Source of the DNA: Clostridiales bacterium
GTDB lineage: Bacteria > Bacillota_A > Clostridia > Christensenellales > Aristaeellaceae
Length of the DNA stretch: 6,874 bases
Assembly: GCA_012514855.1 (NCBI GenBank)
Contig: JAAYZL010000557.1
Coordinates: 1 to 6,874, forward strand
Direction: 5' to 3'
Position 1 is the stretch's first letter, and the number at the start of each line of letters is the position of its first letter. The notes under the pieces were generated by a model. It had not been told where the DNA came from, made no database searches, and saw nothing but the letters and a program-made list of their open reading frames with translations. Below are positions 1 through 5,686 of the stretch, piece after piece. Position numbers and translations under genes: made by a program.

Positions 1-415
1 CCGCCGTGCCCGCGTCCGCGCGCGCGTACCCTTTCGAGAACAGCGGCGCTTCCGGCTCCGGGGCCGGTTCCTCCGGCGGAGCAGACGGCTCTTCGGTGGG
101 CTCCTCAATGGGCTCCTCGGTTGGCCCCGCTGTCGGTTCCTCCGTTGGCTCCTCGGTGGGTTCCTCGGTCGGTCCCTCGGTCGGTTCCTCCGTCGGCTCC
201 TCCGTGGGTTCCTCAGGAGGCGCTTCCGGATCGCCCGAAGGCTCGGGCGCATCCGTCGGCCCCACGGAATCCTCGGGCGCCGGGCTCTCCAGGATGACTT
301 CCGGTATCGCTGTGGGCTCCGGGTTTTCCTGCGCCATTGCAAATTGCGGCAACAGCAAACACAGCGTCAGCAAAATCGCGAGACACTTTCTCTTCACGGG
401 TCGCGCCCCCTTCAT
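1..415 (-). CDS. Secreted protein with EEPT-repeat linker (N-terminal part, runs off the window)
   Basis: Only the first 138 codons are present; the frame is open through position 2. Residues 1-28 form a typical Sec signal peptide: basic n-region (KRK at 8-10), hydrophobic core around 12-22, and an A-M-A motif at 26-28 that suits signal peptidase I cleavage before Gln29. No lipobox Cys is seen. Residues 29-67 are rich in Pro and Glu, 68-111 are eleven tetrapeptide units of EEPT type, and 112-124 are Pro/Glu/Ala. The sequence then turns into what looks like a folded domain (LFSKGYARADAGTA at 125-138). Such linkers usually hold a surface or secreted domain away from the wall, but that domain is outside the window, so the function is unknown. 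Start choice is uncertain. ATG at 415 has GGTGG at 421-425 with a 5-base gap. GTG at 397, preceded by AAGGGGG at 406-412, would give an equally good signal peptide starting MKRKC. A promoter at 570-598 probably drives it. Confidence 0.8.
   Translation of the reverse strand, partial: MKGARPVKRKCLAILLTLCLLLPQFAMAQENPEPTAIPEVILESPAPEDSVGPTDAPEPSGDPEAPPEEPTEEPTEEPTEGPTEEPTEEPTEEPTAGPTEEPIEEPTEEPSAPPEEPAPEPEAPLFSKGYARADAGTA
83..214 (-). repeat. Eleven 12-bp coding repeats (EEPT tetrapeptide array)
   Basis: On the minus strand this 132-base stretch encodes eleven consecutive four-residue units: EEPT x3, EGPT, EEPT x3, AGPT, EEPI, EEPT, EEPS. The 12-bp units vary mainly at third codon positions (GAG/GAA, CCG/CCC/CCA, ACG/ACC/ACA). 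The array is therefore old enough to have drifted at the DNA level while keeping the peptide pattern. It is an acidic, proline-rich, probably extended spacer. The same bases read on the plus strand give a Gly/Ser/Val-rich open frame, which is a shadow. Confidence 0.9.
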
Positions 416-569
416 AAATTCCACCGTGGCCCATCGTTCGGTCAGTCGGCGCTTGTCGGGTCTATGAAATTCTCTGATCGTGCGTACGGTCTGAAATGTC
501 AGTGCAAAAACAGCGATCGTGTGGCGGGAAGCGGCGATTACATAAAGGCAAGTACCCGTTTCTTCCCAC
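416..569 (-). other. Leader between the promoter and the secreted-protein gene
   Basis: About 150 bases lie between the -10 box at 570-575 and the ATG at 415, a longer 5' untranslated region than translation needs. I see no open frame with a ribosome binding site and no riboswitch class that I recognise. There is a spaced inverted repeat: GCGGGAAG at 524-531 and CTTCCCAC at 562-569 on the plus strand, eight positions pairing with one wobble. It overlaps the predicted transcription start near 563, so it would fit a DNA operator better than an RNA hairpin, or it may be chance. ATG directly followed by TAA also occurs in the leader, without a ribosome binding site. Confidence 0.4.
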
Positions 570-598
570 ATTATAAACCGGCGGCGCCCGCGAATCAA
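570..598 (-). promoter_or_regulatory. Sigma-A/sigma-70 type promoter for the secreted-protein gene
   Basis: On the minus strand, TTGATT (593-598) is followed by exactly 17 bases and a perfect TATAAT (570-575). Five of six -35 bases and six of six -10 bases match the consensus. Transcription should start near 563 and run towards position 1. It sits between the terminator of the decayed regulator gene and the secreted-protein gene, where a new transcription unit is expected. Confidence 0.75.
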
Positions 599-1094
599 CC
601 GCGTGTATGGGGAAATAATGCCGACTCATGCGCCGAATGTGCGAACCGATCCCAAAAACAGGCGCAGCCTCCGCAAAAGGGAGGCTGCGCCGAGGCAGAA
701 CGGCGCTCGTTCTCATCGACCAGCTTCTGAAGGAACCCCTCGAATTTCTCGCGGTCGCTCATGATCCTCTCCCCTTTCATCGACTTTATGGTCTTTTTCA
801 CATTGGCGATCAGCGGCTCCAGCCGCTCCCGCCGGGCGAGCAGGGCCGTCAAGCGGCCCTCCAGCGTCGCCTGTCCGTCGAAGCCCTTGAGAACAGCATC
901 GCCTTGATCTCCTCAAGCGTCACGCCGAGCTCCCGGTAAAAGAGAATCTGCTGCAGCCGGTCGACCTTCCTCTGCCCGTAAATCCGGTATCCGTTCGCAC
1001 GAATCCGAGCGGGCGAGAGCAGCCCGAACGCGTCGTAATACCGAAGCGCCCGCGCGCTGATCCCCGCGAGCCTCGCCAGTTTGTTCCTTCCCAG
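595..1094 (-). pseudogene. MerR-family (TipAS-type) regulator, decayed
   Basis: The N-terminal frame (1094 down to 849) reads as a MerR winged-helix DNA-binding domain: KLARLAGISARALRYYD at residues 5-21, then a GYRIY wing motif and the helix LQQILFYRELGVTLEEIKAML. Homology then jumps to another frame (KGFDGQATLEGRLTALLARR, 888 down to 829) and continues as the dimerisation helix and the EKFEGFLQKLVDENERR segment typical of the TipAS subfamily. Three faults are visible. First, no ATG, GTG or TTG precedes the domain after the upstream stop; only a CTG at 1094 is in a suitable place, about 12 bases from AGGGAGG. Second, a frameshift lies around 886-900; the original frame ends at TGA 849-851. 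Third, homology stops near 700, so the TipAS effector-binding domain is missing, and the tail to the TGA at 595 is unrelated sequence containing the terminator. An intact relative would sense small molecules and autoregulate. A sequencing error could explain the frameshift but not the other two faults. Confidence 0.8.
653..691 (-). terminator. Rho-independent terminator
   Basis: A perfect 12-bp inverted repeat (GGCGCAGCCTCC at 661-672, GGAGGCTGCGCC at 680-691) has a 7-base loop. In the minus direction it is followed at once by TGTTTTTGGG (660 down to 651), a U-run. In the plus direction no T-run follows, so it acts on minus-strand transcription. It ends transcripts from the MerR-like remnant, and it lies inside that remnant's residual reading frame, before its first stop codon. 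Confidence 0.85.
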
Positions 1095-1678
1095 TCGTCG
1101 ACGTTTCCTCCCTCACTCGTCAACGATTTCATTCTCCCGCTTTGTGCAAATTCCCATTCGCCTAGAGACTAAGGTCGGTATTGCCCGCTGCCGTAGAGCA
1201 AAAGTCCGTGCACTACTTCCCATTGAAAGGCATAAGTGCATCACGGCTCATCACATATGTCAAATCTACACCCGTTCCGCATGTTTCCAGTACAAAAACC
1301 GCCACACAAAACAAACAGCCGCCATTTTCACGGTGACTGTCTTGCATCAAACCTGACGTCCGATGGTGAGCAGGTTAAGCAAAAACCATGACCTTGCAAA
1401 ACCCAAGTGAGATGGATCGGGCGTCTTGGAAACGAGTGGGGAGAGATCTTCGATTTGAGATCCGGCAGAACCCGGCAGAGAGATTGTAGTGCCCTCACGT
1501 AACGGTGCAATTCCTGCTCTACGGCCCGGTCTCTCTTTCAGTGGCTTCTGTACTGTCTGTTTTGCTTACTATTCATGCCCGGCATTCATACAGTTTAGGG
1601 CAAAAATCATGGAGGATCCTCGAGGACTCGGAAGGTCATCCGGAGCGAGAGGAGCCTTGTGTCAGAAAAGGGAATAAA
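1095..1678. other. Intergenic region without a supportable gene
   Basis: About 580 bases separate the operon's last stop codon from the MerR-like remnant. The stretch is less GC-rich than the flanking genes and broken by stops in all frames except short stretches. I found no tRNA, rRNA or CRISPR pattern and no recognisable protein motif. Small palindromes occur: ATGCCCGGCAT at 1574-1584, GAGGATCCTC at 1612-1621 and TCCTCGAGGA at 1617-1626. In the minus direction the last two lie a few bases before a run of five T at 1602-1606, but their stems are too short and interrupted to call a terminator. The segment may hold decayed gene or element remnants. Confidence 0.5.
1161..1176 (-). promoter_or_regulatory. 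Possible remnant MerR-type operator
   Basis: On the minus strand the sequence is GACCTTAGTCTCTAGG, an imperfect palindrome (CCTTAG / CTAGG around TCT), about 70 bases upstream of the MerR-like pseudogene. MerR-family regulators bind palindromes within a long -35/-10 spacer of their own promoter, and sites beginning GACCTTA are common among them. No clean -35 or -10 box is visible around this one. It could be a decayed autoregulatory site or chance. Confidence 0.25.
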
Positions 1679-3082
1679 TCAAATGTGGACGCATGCGAAG
1701 TCCATCTTCTCCGCAAACGCCTCGATTTCCTTCGAGAAATCCCCTACGCCCAGCGCCGTATGGTGGCCGGGGCCCTGCTGGCACCAGTCGTCGAAGAACG
1801 CGTGAATCGGCTTTTGCACCCGCACGCGGCAGTTGGGATTGCCGATGTTGAGGATGTCGCCGGAGATGACCTCGCCGACGGTGTAGATCAGCTTGAATGT
1901 CTTGTCGGTTCCGAACTGCGTCAGGTTGAGGAGCGTACAGGGGCCCTCGGCCATGTTGAAGTCGATGCCCAGCCCCTCGCCGGTCTTCCCGTGGTGGACC
2001 GTCAGGTTCTGCAGGATCGGCTTCCCCTTCGCGACGTTGACGTTGCTCGGCCCGTCGTGGCCGACCATGATGAAGTTCTCGTCGAAGTCGGAGGAGAAGA
2101 ACTCCAGGAACATGCCGCCCCCGCCCAGCAGGTCGAGTATCTTCATCGCCATCGCGGTCTTGATGTCCCCCTCGGTGACGCCGGGGATGCCGAGCGCCGC
2201 CAACCGCGAGACCGCCAGCGCGGACTGCGCGCGCAGCTCCGTCATGTACGGCTTCTCTCCCCACCAGTAAAAGCCGAAGGCGTCGATGCCGTGCCTGCGG
2301 ATGACCTCGTCGAACGCCACCGCGATCTTCGCGGATTCGTACATATGCGCGTCCGTCACCGTCTCGTCCACGTCGTAGAACTCCCGGAATTGGCGGTACA
2401 TGTCCTCGACCTGCGCGTCCGTCACGCGCTTCCACGCCTCCTCGATCTCCTCCACCTCGGGCCTTGCGAGCAGCTGCCCCGTCGCGCGCAGCACGCGGTG
2501 CTCGTCGGTCGGCATGTCCGTCATGTTGGTGTAGGTGTTGCCGATCACGCCGAAGCGGCAGCGAGAGAACGCAGTGGCCGCCGCCATGCCGAGGCAGTCC
2601 CGGCGGATTTCCTCCCAAAAGCGCGACTCCCCGAAATGGCCGGTGATGACGCGGAACCTCCTGCCGAGGGAGACCAGCGTCCCGGAATACTCCGGCACGC
2701 AGCACGCGCCCTCGTGGTGCAGGTAGAGCTCGGTGTCGGCGTTTTTGTAGTCGTACGAGGAGTCCTCGTGCGCGTTCAGTATGCGGATCGGCACGTTCAT
2801 CGCGCGCACCACGGGCACGATCATCGTGCCGGTCGTATAGCCGAACGGGAAGATCAGCAAGATGTCCGCGTCGGACGCGGCGAGCAGCTTGGCCGCCTCG
2901 ACAGCCGATTCATAGGTGTCCACCAGCCCGGGGCTGACGACGTCGCCGAATCGCTCCAGCCCGGCGAGCAGCTTCTCGTACATCCTCGTGCCCATGTCCC
3001 TGAGGTTGGGAAACTGTCCCCAATAGATCTTGTGCCCGGTGGGGAGCAGCGCGATGCGCGGACGGACGCGGGGTTTCAGCAT
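1679..3082 (-). CDS. L-arabinose/L-fucose isomerase-fold sugar isomerase (AraA-like)
   Basis: The 467-residue protein belongs to the arabinose/fucose isomerase fold, which carries out Mn2+-dependent aldose-ketose isomerisation in the cytoplasm. The C-terminal half carries the active-site set in the order and spacing known for AraA. Glu304 is in GVTEGDIKTA, Glu327 in MFLEFF, His342 in MVGHDG and His440/441 in GPGHHT. These correspond to E. coli AraA Glu306, Glu333, His350 and His450. An N-terminal PTGHKIYWGQ segment (14-23) sits where AraA has its conserved first strand. At 467 residues it is somewhat shorter than AraA (about 500), and no araB or araD is nearby, so it is probably a divergent member acting on another sugar. 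ATG at 3082 has AGGAGGG at 3090-3096 with a 7-base gap. It begins 15 bases after the stop of the amidohydrolase gene and is the last gene of the operon. The fold and metal-dependent isomerase chemistry are well supported; the substrate is unknown. Confidence 0.85.
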   Translation of the reverse strand: MLKPRVRPRIALLPTGHKIYWGQFPNLRDMGTRMYEKLLAGLERFGDVVSPGLVDTYESAVEAAKLLAASDADILLIFPFGYTTGTMIVPVVRAMNVPIRILNAHEDSSYDYKNADTELYLHHEGACCVPEYSGTLVSLGRRFRVITGHFGESRFWEEIRRDCLGMAAATAFSRCRFGVIGNTYTNMTDMPTDEHRVLRATGQLLARPEVEEIEEAWKRVTDAQVEDMYRQFREFYDVDETVTDAHMYESAKIAVAFDEVIRRHGIDAFGFYWWGEKPYMTELRAQSALAVSRLAALGIPGVTEGDIKTAMAMKILDLLGGGGMFLEFFSSDFDENFIMVGHDGPSNVNVAKGKPILQNLTVHHGKTGEGLGIDFNMAEGPCTLLNLTQFGTDKTFKLIYTVGEVISGDILNIGNPNCRVRVQKPIHAFFDDWCQQGPGHHTALGVGDFSKEIEAFAEKMDFACVHI

Positions 3083-3097
3083 CGGGAATCCCTCCTG

Positions 3098-3892
3098 TTA
3101 TTCAATGTTCACCCTTCCGGTCGCCCGCAGGATTCTTAGGGCGTTGCCGCGCAGGATCAGCCGCTTCTCCTCCTCGCCGATGCGCGCGCCCAGCACGCAG
3201 CCGAGCTGGAAGCAGAAGCCCTGCATCGGCACGTCGGTTCCGAACACGACCTTTTCTGCGCCGGCCAGGCGCACCATCTTCTCGACGACGCCGTTAAGCC
3301 GGCCGGTGTCGCACAGGTCGAGGTAGGCGTTCGGGTAGCTGCGCGCGATATCGATGGCCAGGTCGACCTGTCCCTGGCACGAATGGCCCATCAGAAAGAC
3401 GACGTTCGGATAGCGGTCGAGCACGGAAACGACCTTGTCGGCGGAATTGCAGCTCTCCCCGTTCATCGAGACGCCCCAGGTGTGCGAGAGCACCAGCATT
3501 CGCTCGCGGTCGGCGTATTCAAATGCGGGGCGATAGACGTCGTCGGTCAAATTGACCCGGTGATAGTCCGGCAGGAACTTCAATCCGACATAGCCCGGAT
3601 GCTCCCGAAACGCGGCCGCGATCCCCTCGGGGCTGTAGCCGAGCTGCGGGTTCACGCAGTAGTAGCCCTTGATCCGGTCCGGGTACCTGCGCATCGCGTC
3701 GTGAATCTGCGCGCGGCGGCTCGAGCCGTCCATCAGATCCTCCACCGGCGCCGAGAGGATCATCTCGATACCCACCTCGTCCATGTACCGGACGATGCCG
3801 TCCGCGTCGTGGCTCTCGTAGTATAGGCAATACTCGAGCCCCATGTGCGTGTGCATGTCAATGATCTTGTAATCCGGATGAAAGTTTATCAT
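3098..3892 (-). CDS. Amidohydrolase-2 family TIM-barrel hydrolase/lactonase/decarboxylase, metal site intact
   Basis: The 264-residue protein matches the amidohydrolase-2 (ACMSD-like) metal-dependent TIM-barrel family. Expected ligands are all visible: His14 and His16 (DMHTHMG, strand 1), His137 (LSHTWG, strand 5), His170 (LMGHSCQG, strand 6) and Asp220 (FGTDVPMQ, strand 8). Lys105 and His111 lie in GLKFLPDYH. Family members include lactonases of sugar acids and aromatic ring-cleavage products, decarboxylases and hydrolases. Next to a sugar transporter and isomerase, a hydrolytic or lactonase step in sugar breakdown is the likeliest role, but this is inference. No signal peptide is seen, so it should be cytoplasmic. 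Its ATG at 3892 overlaps the stop of the preceding gene in ATGA, with GAGG seven bases upstream, so translation is probably coupled. It is homologous to that preceding gene (shared FGT-D/N, I-x-E and GN-xx-R-x-L features near the C-terminus), but that paralogue has lost the metal site. Confidence 0.85.
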   Translation of the reverse strand: MINFHPDYKIIDMHTHMGLEYCLYYESHDADGIVRYMDEVGIEMILSAPVEDLMDGSSRRAQIHDAMRRYPDRIKGYYCVNPQLGYSPEGIAAAFREHPGYVGLKFLPDYHRVNLTDDVYRPAFEYADRERMLVLSHTWGVSMNGESCNSADKVVSVLDRYPNVVFLMGHSCQGQVDLAIDIARSYPNAYLDLCDTGRLNGVVEKMVRLAGAEKVVFGTDVPMQGFCFQLGCVLGARIGEEEKRLILRGNALRILRATGRVNIE

Positions 3893-4674
3893 AGGCGCAC
3901 CTCGCTCAGAAGGCGCTCGAGATTTCCATGGGCGATGTTCTCCTTGTCGCTCTCGGAGATCCGCGCCAGTTCAAGGCAGCACTGGCCTCCGGCCATGCTG
4001 TTGGTCGGAAAGTTCGTCCCGAACAACATCCTGCCGCTTCCGAAGCGCGCGCACACGTCCTCGTAGCCGTGCAGCATGCCGAAGTCCCCGACCTCGAAAC
4101 AGACGTTTTTGTACCGGTTGAGGAGCGGGTACACGTATCGGGCGCTCGGCCACCAGCCGATGTTGTAGAGGATCACGGTGAGGTCGGGGAATTCCCGGAG
4201 CACGTCGTAAATCGGCTCGAAGCCGTCCTTGGGCGTCAGGTAGACGGGAATCTTCAGTTCGCAGAGCAGGGCCAGTTGCTCGCCCATCGCGACGCCCCCG
4301 AGGATATAGCGGTTCGTCAGCGGAAACGCGTGCACGGTCCTGGCCCCGCATGCCCGCATGGCGTCAAAGAACAGATTCGGCGCGTACTCGCGGTCGGTCA
4401 CCGCGGGGAGGATCGCCGGCGAGGGCGTGAGCCTGTCCCGGTAGGGCGCGACCTCCTCGACGAGCTTCCGGTTCCCGGCCGTCGGATCGAGCTCGTACAT
4501 CGCGCGGTGCCAGACGACCGCGCGCGCGACGCCGAAGTCGTCCATGCGCCGGATCAGCGCCGCGGCGTCCGGGGCGATGTCCACCTTCTCGAGCACGATG
4601 AAGCGCTCGTGATTCACGCACTCGTGGTTGACCATGTCGACGCCGAAGCTGGCGTTTGCGTCGTACAGTAGCAA
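3889..4674 (-). CDS. Amidohydrolase-2-like TIM-barrel protein lacking the metal ligands
   Basis: The 261-residue protein aligns with its downstream neighbour along its whole length but lacks the metal-binding residues. Strand-1 HxH becomes Asn7-Ala-Ser9 (YDANASFG), the strand-5 His becomes Pro148 (YLTPKDG), the strand-6 His becomes Asn171 (ILYNIGWW) and the strand-8 Asp becomes Asn221 (LFGTNFPT). The fold signals remain: the FGT loop, the IxE...GNxxRLL helix, and a hydrophobic strand before each lost ligand. It is therefore probably folded and made, but not a standard metal hydrolase. It could be a structural or regulatory partner of the active paralogue, a ligand-binding protein, or an enzyme with another mechanism. 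The start is TTG at 4674: AAAGGGG lies seven bases upstream, the frame meets TAG just above, and the next ATG (Met14) would cut off strand 1. It starts 25 bases after the permease stop and ends in an ATGA overlap with the next gene. No frameshift or internal stop suggests decay. Confidence 0.8.
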   Translation of the reverse strand: MLLYDANASFGVDMVNHECVNHERFIVLEKVDIAPDAAALIRRMDDFGVARAVVWHRAMYELDPTAGNRKLVEEVAPYRDRLTPSPAILPAVTDREYAPNLFFDAMRACGARTVHAFPLTNRYILGGVAMGEQLALLCELKIPVYLTPKDGFEPIYDVLREFPDLTVILYNIGWWPSARYVYPLLNRYKNVCFEVGDFGMLHGYEDVCARFGSGRMLFGTNFPTNSMAGGQCCLELARISESDKENIAHGNLERLLSEVRL

Positions 4675-4689
4675 GAAAATGCCCCTTTC
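4675..4689 (-). promoter_or_regulatory. Ribosome binding site that fixes a TTG start
   Basis: GAAAGGGG at 4682-4689 lies seven bases before TTG at 4672-4674. An in-frame TAG immediately upstream excludes a longer protein, and no ATG or GTG lies nearby in frame. This supports TTG initiation for the ligand-less amidohydrolase-like protein. A TTG start may lower its output relative to its neighbours. Confidence 0.6.
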
Positions 4690-4699
4690 TATCGGAGAT

Positions 4700-5686
4700 T
4701 TACCGGGCGGCGGCCTTGGCCGCCCTGCGGTTCTTGAGGATGTCCATCGTCACGGCGAAGATCAGCACAAAGCCGTAGACGACGTCCTGCCAGTAGGCGT
4801 TGAGCTCGAGCATGGTCATGCCGTTGTTGAGCGTGGCGATCATCATCGCGCCGATCACGCCGCCCACGATCGATCCCTTGCCGCCCGAGAGCGATATGCC
4901 GCCCAGCACGCACGCGGAAATCGACTGGAAGTTCAGGTTCTGCGCGGCGGTCGGGAGCGCGGCACCGAGCTGCCCCGTGTAGACCACCGTCGAGATGCCG
5001 ACCATGAAGCCGTGCAGCATGAACAGCTTCAATATGTGCCGCCGGACATTGATGCCGCACAGGAACGCGACCTTGTCGTTCCCGCCGATGACCATCGTCT
5101 TTCTCCCGAACGTCGTCCGATTCGCGATCCATACAAACAGCGCGGCGAGAAGCAAAAGGAGCCACACCGCGTTCGGCACGCTCGCGGTATAGCGGCGGCC
5201 GACGAATTTGAGCACCTCCTCGGACACCGTAATCGAGCGCGCGTTCGTCATCAAATACGCGAAGCCGCGGAACATCTGCATGCCTGCGAGCGTCGTGATG
5301 AACGGGCTGAGGCCGACGTAGGCGATCATCACGCCGTTGTAGACGCCGGTGAGCACGCACACGGCCAGGCACGCCGGGATGCACAGCCAAATGCTGATGC
5401 CCGCGCGCAGCATGATCCCCATCAGGCACGACCCGAACGCGATGACCGCGCCCGCCGAAAAGTCGATCTTTCCCGCGGAGAGCACGAGCGTCGTCGAGAG
5501 CGTCAGGATTCCCATGATCGCCGCGTTCAGGAAGATGTTCATGAAGTTCTTGAACACGAGAAAGTGCCTTGAGGTGAGCGAAAAGAAGACGCACAGAATT
5601 ATGTATGCCATGATGAGCGGAAGAAACTCCACGCCCTTGATCCTTCCCCAGACCCGCGCGATGCCCCGCTTGCCGTCCTCCATCAT
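4700..5686 (-). CDS. CUT2-type sugar ABC transporter permease (RbsC family)
   Basis: The 328-residue polytopic inner-membrane protein is the usual length for RbsC-like permeases (BPD_transp_2 family). Family hallmarks in order: hydrophobic helix at about 22-38, GKIDFSAGAVIAFGS at 72-86 (the GxIDLSVG motif), GLSPFITTLAGM at 125-136 followed by RGFAY, the cytoplasmic coupling loop IGGNDKVAFLCGINV at 200-214, which meets the ATPase, and LGGISLSGGKGSIVGG at 261-276. The short basic C-terminal tail (KNRRAAKAAAR) should be cytoplasmic. It would form the membrane channel with the ATPase encoded just upstream, importing a monosaccharide or similar solute delivered by a binding protein not seen here. 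ATG at 5686 overlaps the ATPase stop as ATGA, and GGAGG lies six bases upstream within the ATPase's last codons. A second ATG follows directly at 5683. Confidence 0.92.
   Translation of the reverse strand: MMEDGKRGIARVWGRIKGVEFLPLIMAYIILCVFFSLTSRHFLVFKNFMNIFLNAAIMGILTLSTTLVLSAGKIDFSAGAVIAFGSCLMGIMLRAGISIWLCIPACLAVCVLTGVYNGVMIAYVGLSPFITTLAGMQMFRGFAYLMTNARSITVSEEVLKFVGRRYTASVPNAVWLLLLLAALFVWIANRTTFGRKTMVIGGNDKVAFLCGINVRRHILKLFMLHGFMVGISTVVYTGQLGAALPTAAQNLNFQSISACVLGGISLSGGKGSIVGGVIGAMMIATLNNGMTMLELNAYWQDVVYGFVLIFAVTMDILKNRRAAKAAAR

Noticed and set aside
6..467. Plus-strand frame with Ser-Val-Gly-Ser repeats
   Set aside because: The repeat pattern is the reverse reading of the EEPT array. The minus-strand frame has a signal peptide and its own promoter.
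1253..1260. ACATATGT palindrome
   Set aside because: An eight-base palindrome is expected by chance at this length, and it is not placed at a recognisable promoter.
1328..1510. 60-codon minus-strand frame in the intergenic region
   Set aside because: No ribosome binding site, domain or coding pattern is seen; the length is within chance expectation.
1601..1630. Possible terminator for the operon: overlapping palindromes near a T-run
   Set aside because: GAGGATCCTC and TCCTCGAGGA are competing short palindromes, and the best stem is about three uninterrupted base pairs, too weak to call a terminator.
1662..2705. 347-codon minus-strand frame overlapping the isomerase gene
   Set aside because: It is an alternative frame of the same strand, Arg/Gly-rich and without motifs; the overlapping frame matches the isomerase family throughout.
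1505..3139. 544-codon open frame on the plus strand
   Set aside because: It lies antisense to the isomerase gene, has a low-complexity Arg/Val/His/Leu-rich composition typical of the reverse frame of GC-rich genes, and lacks family motifs. The minus-strand frame has the full isomerase active site.
3928..4671. 247-codon open frame on the plus strand
   Set aside because: It is an exact antisense shadow of the ligand-less amidohydrolase-like gene, without motif or ribosome binding site.
4628..5572. 314-codon open frame on the plus strand
   Set aside because: It is antisense to the permease and the amidohydrolase-like gene, and rich in Arg/His/Asp/Ala with no recognisable domain. It is a GC-driven shadow.
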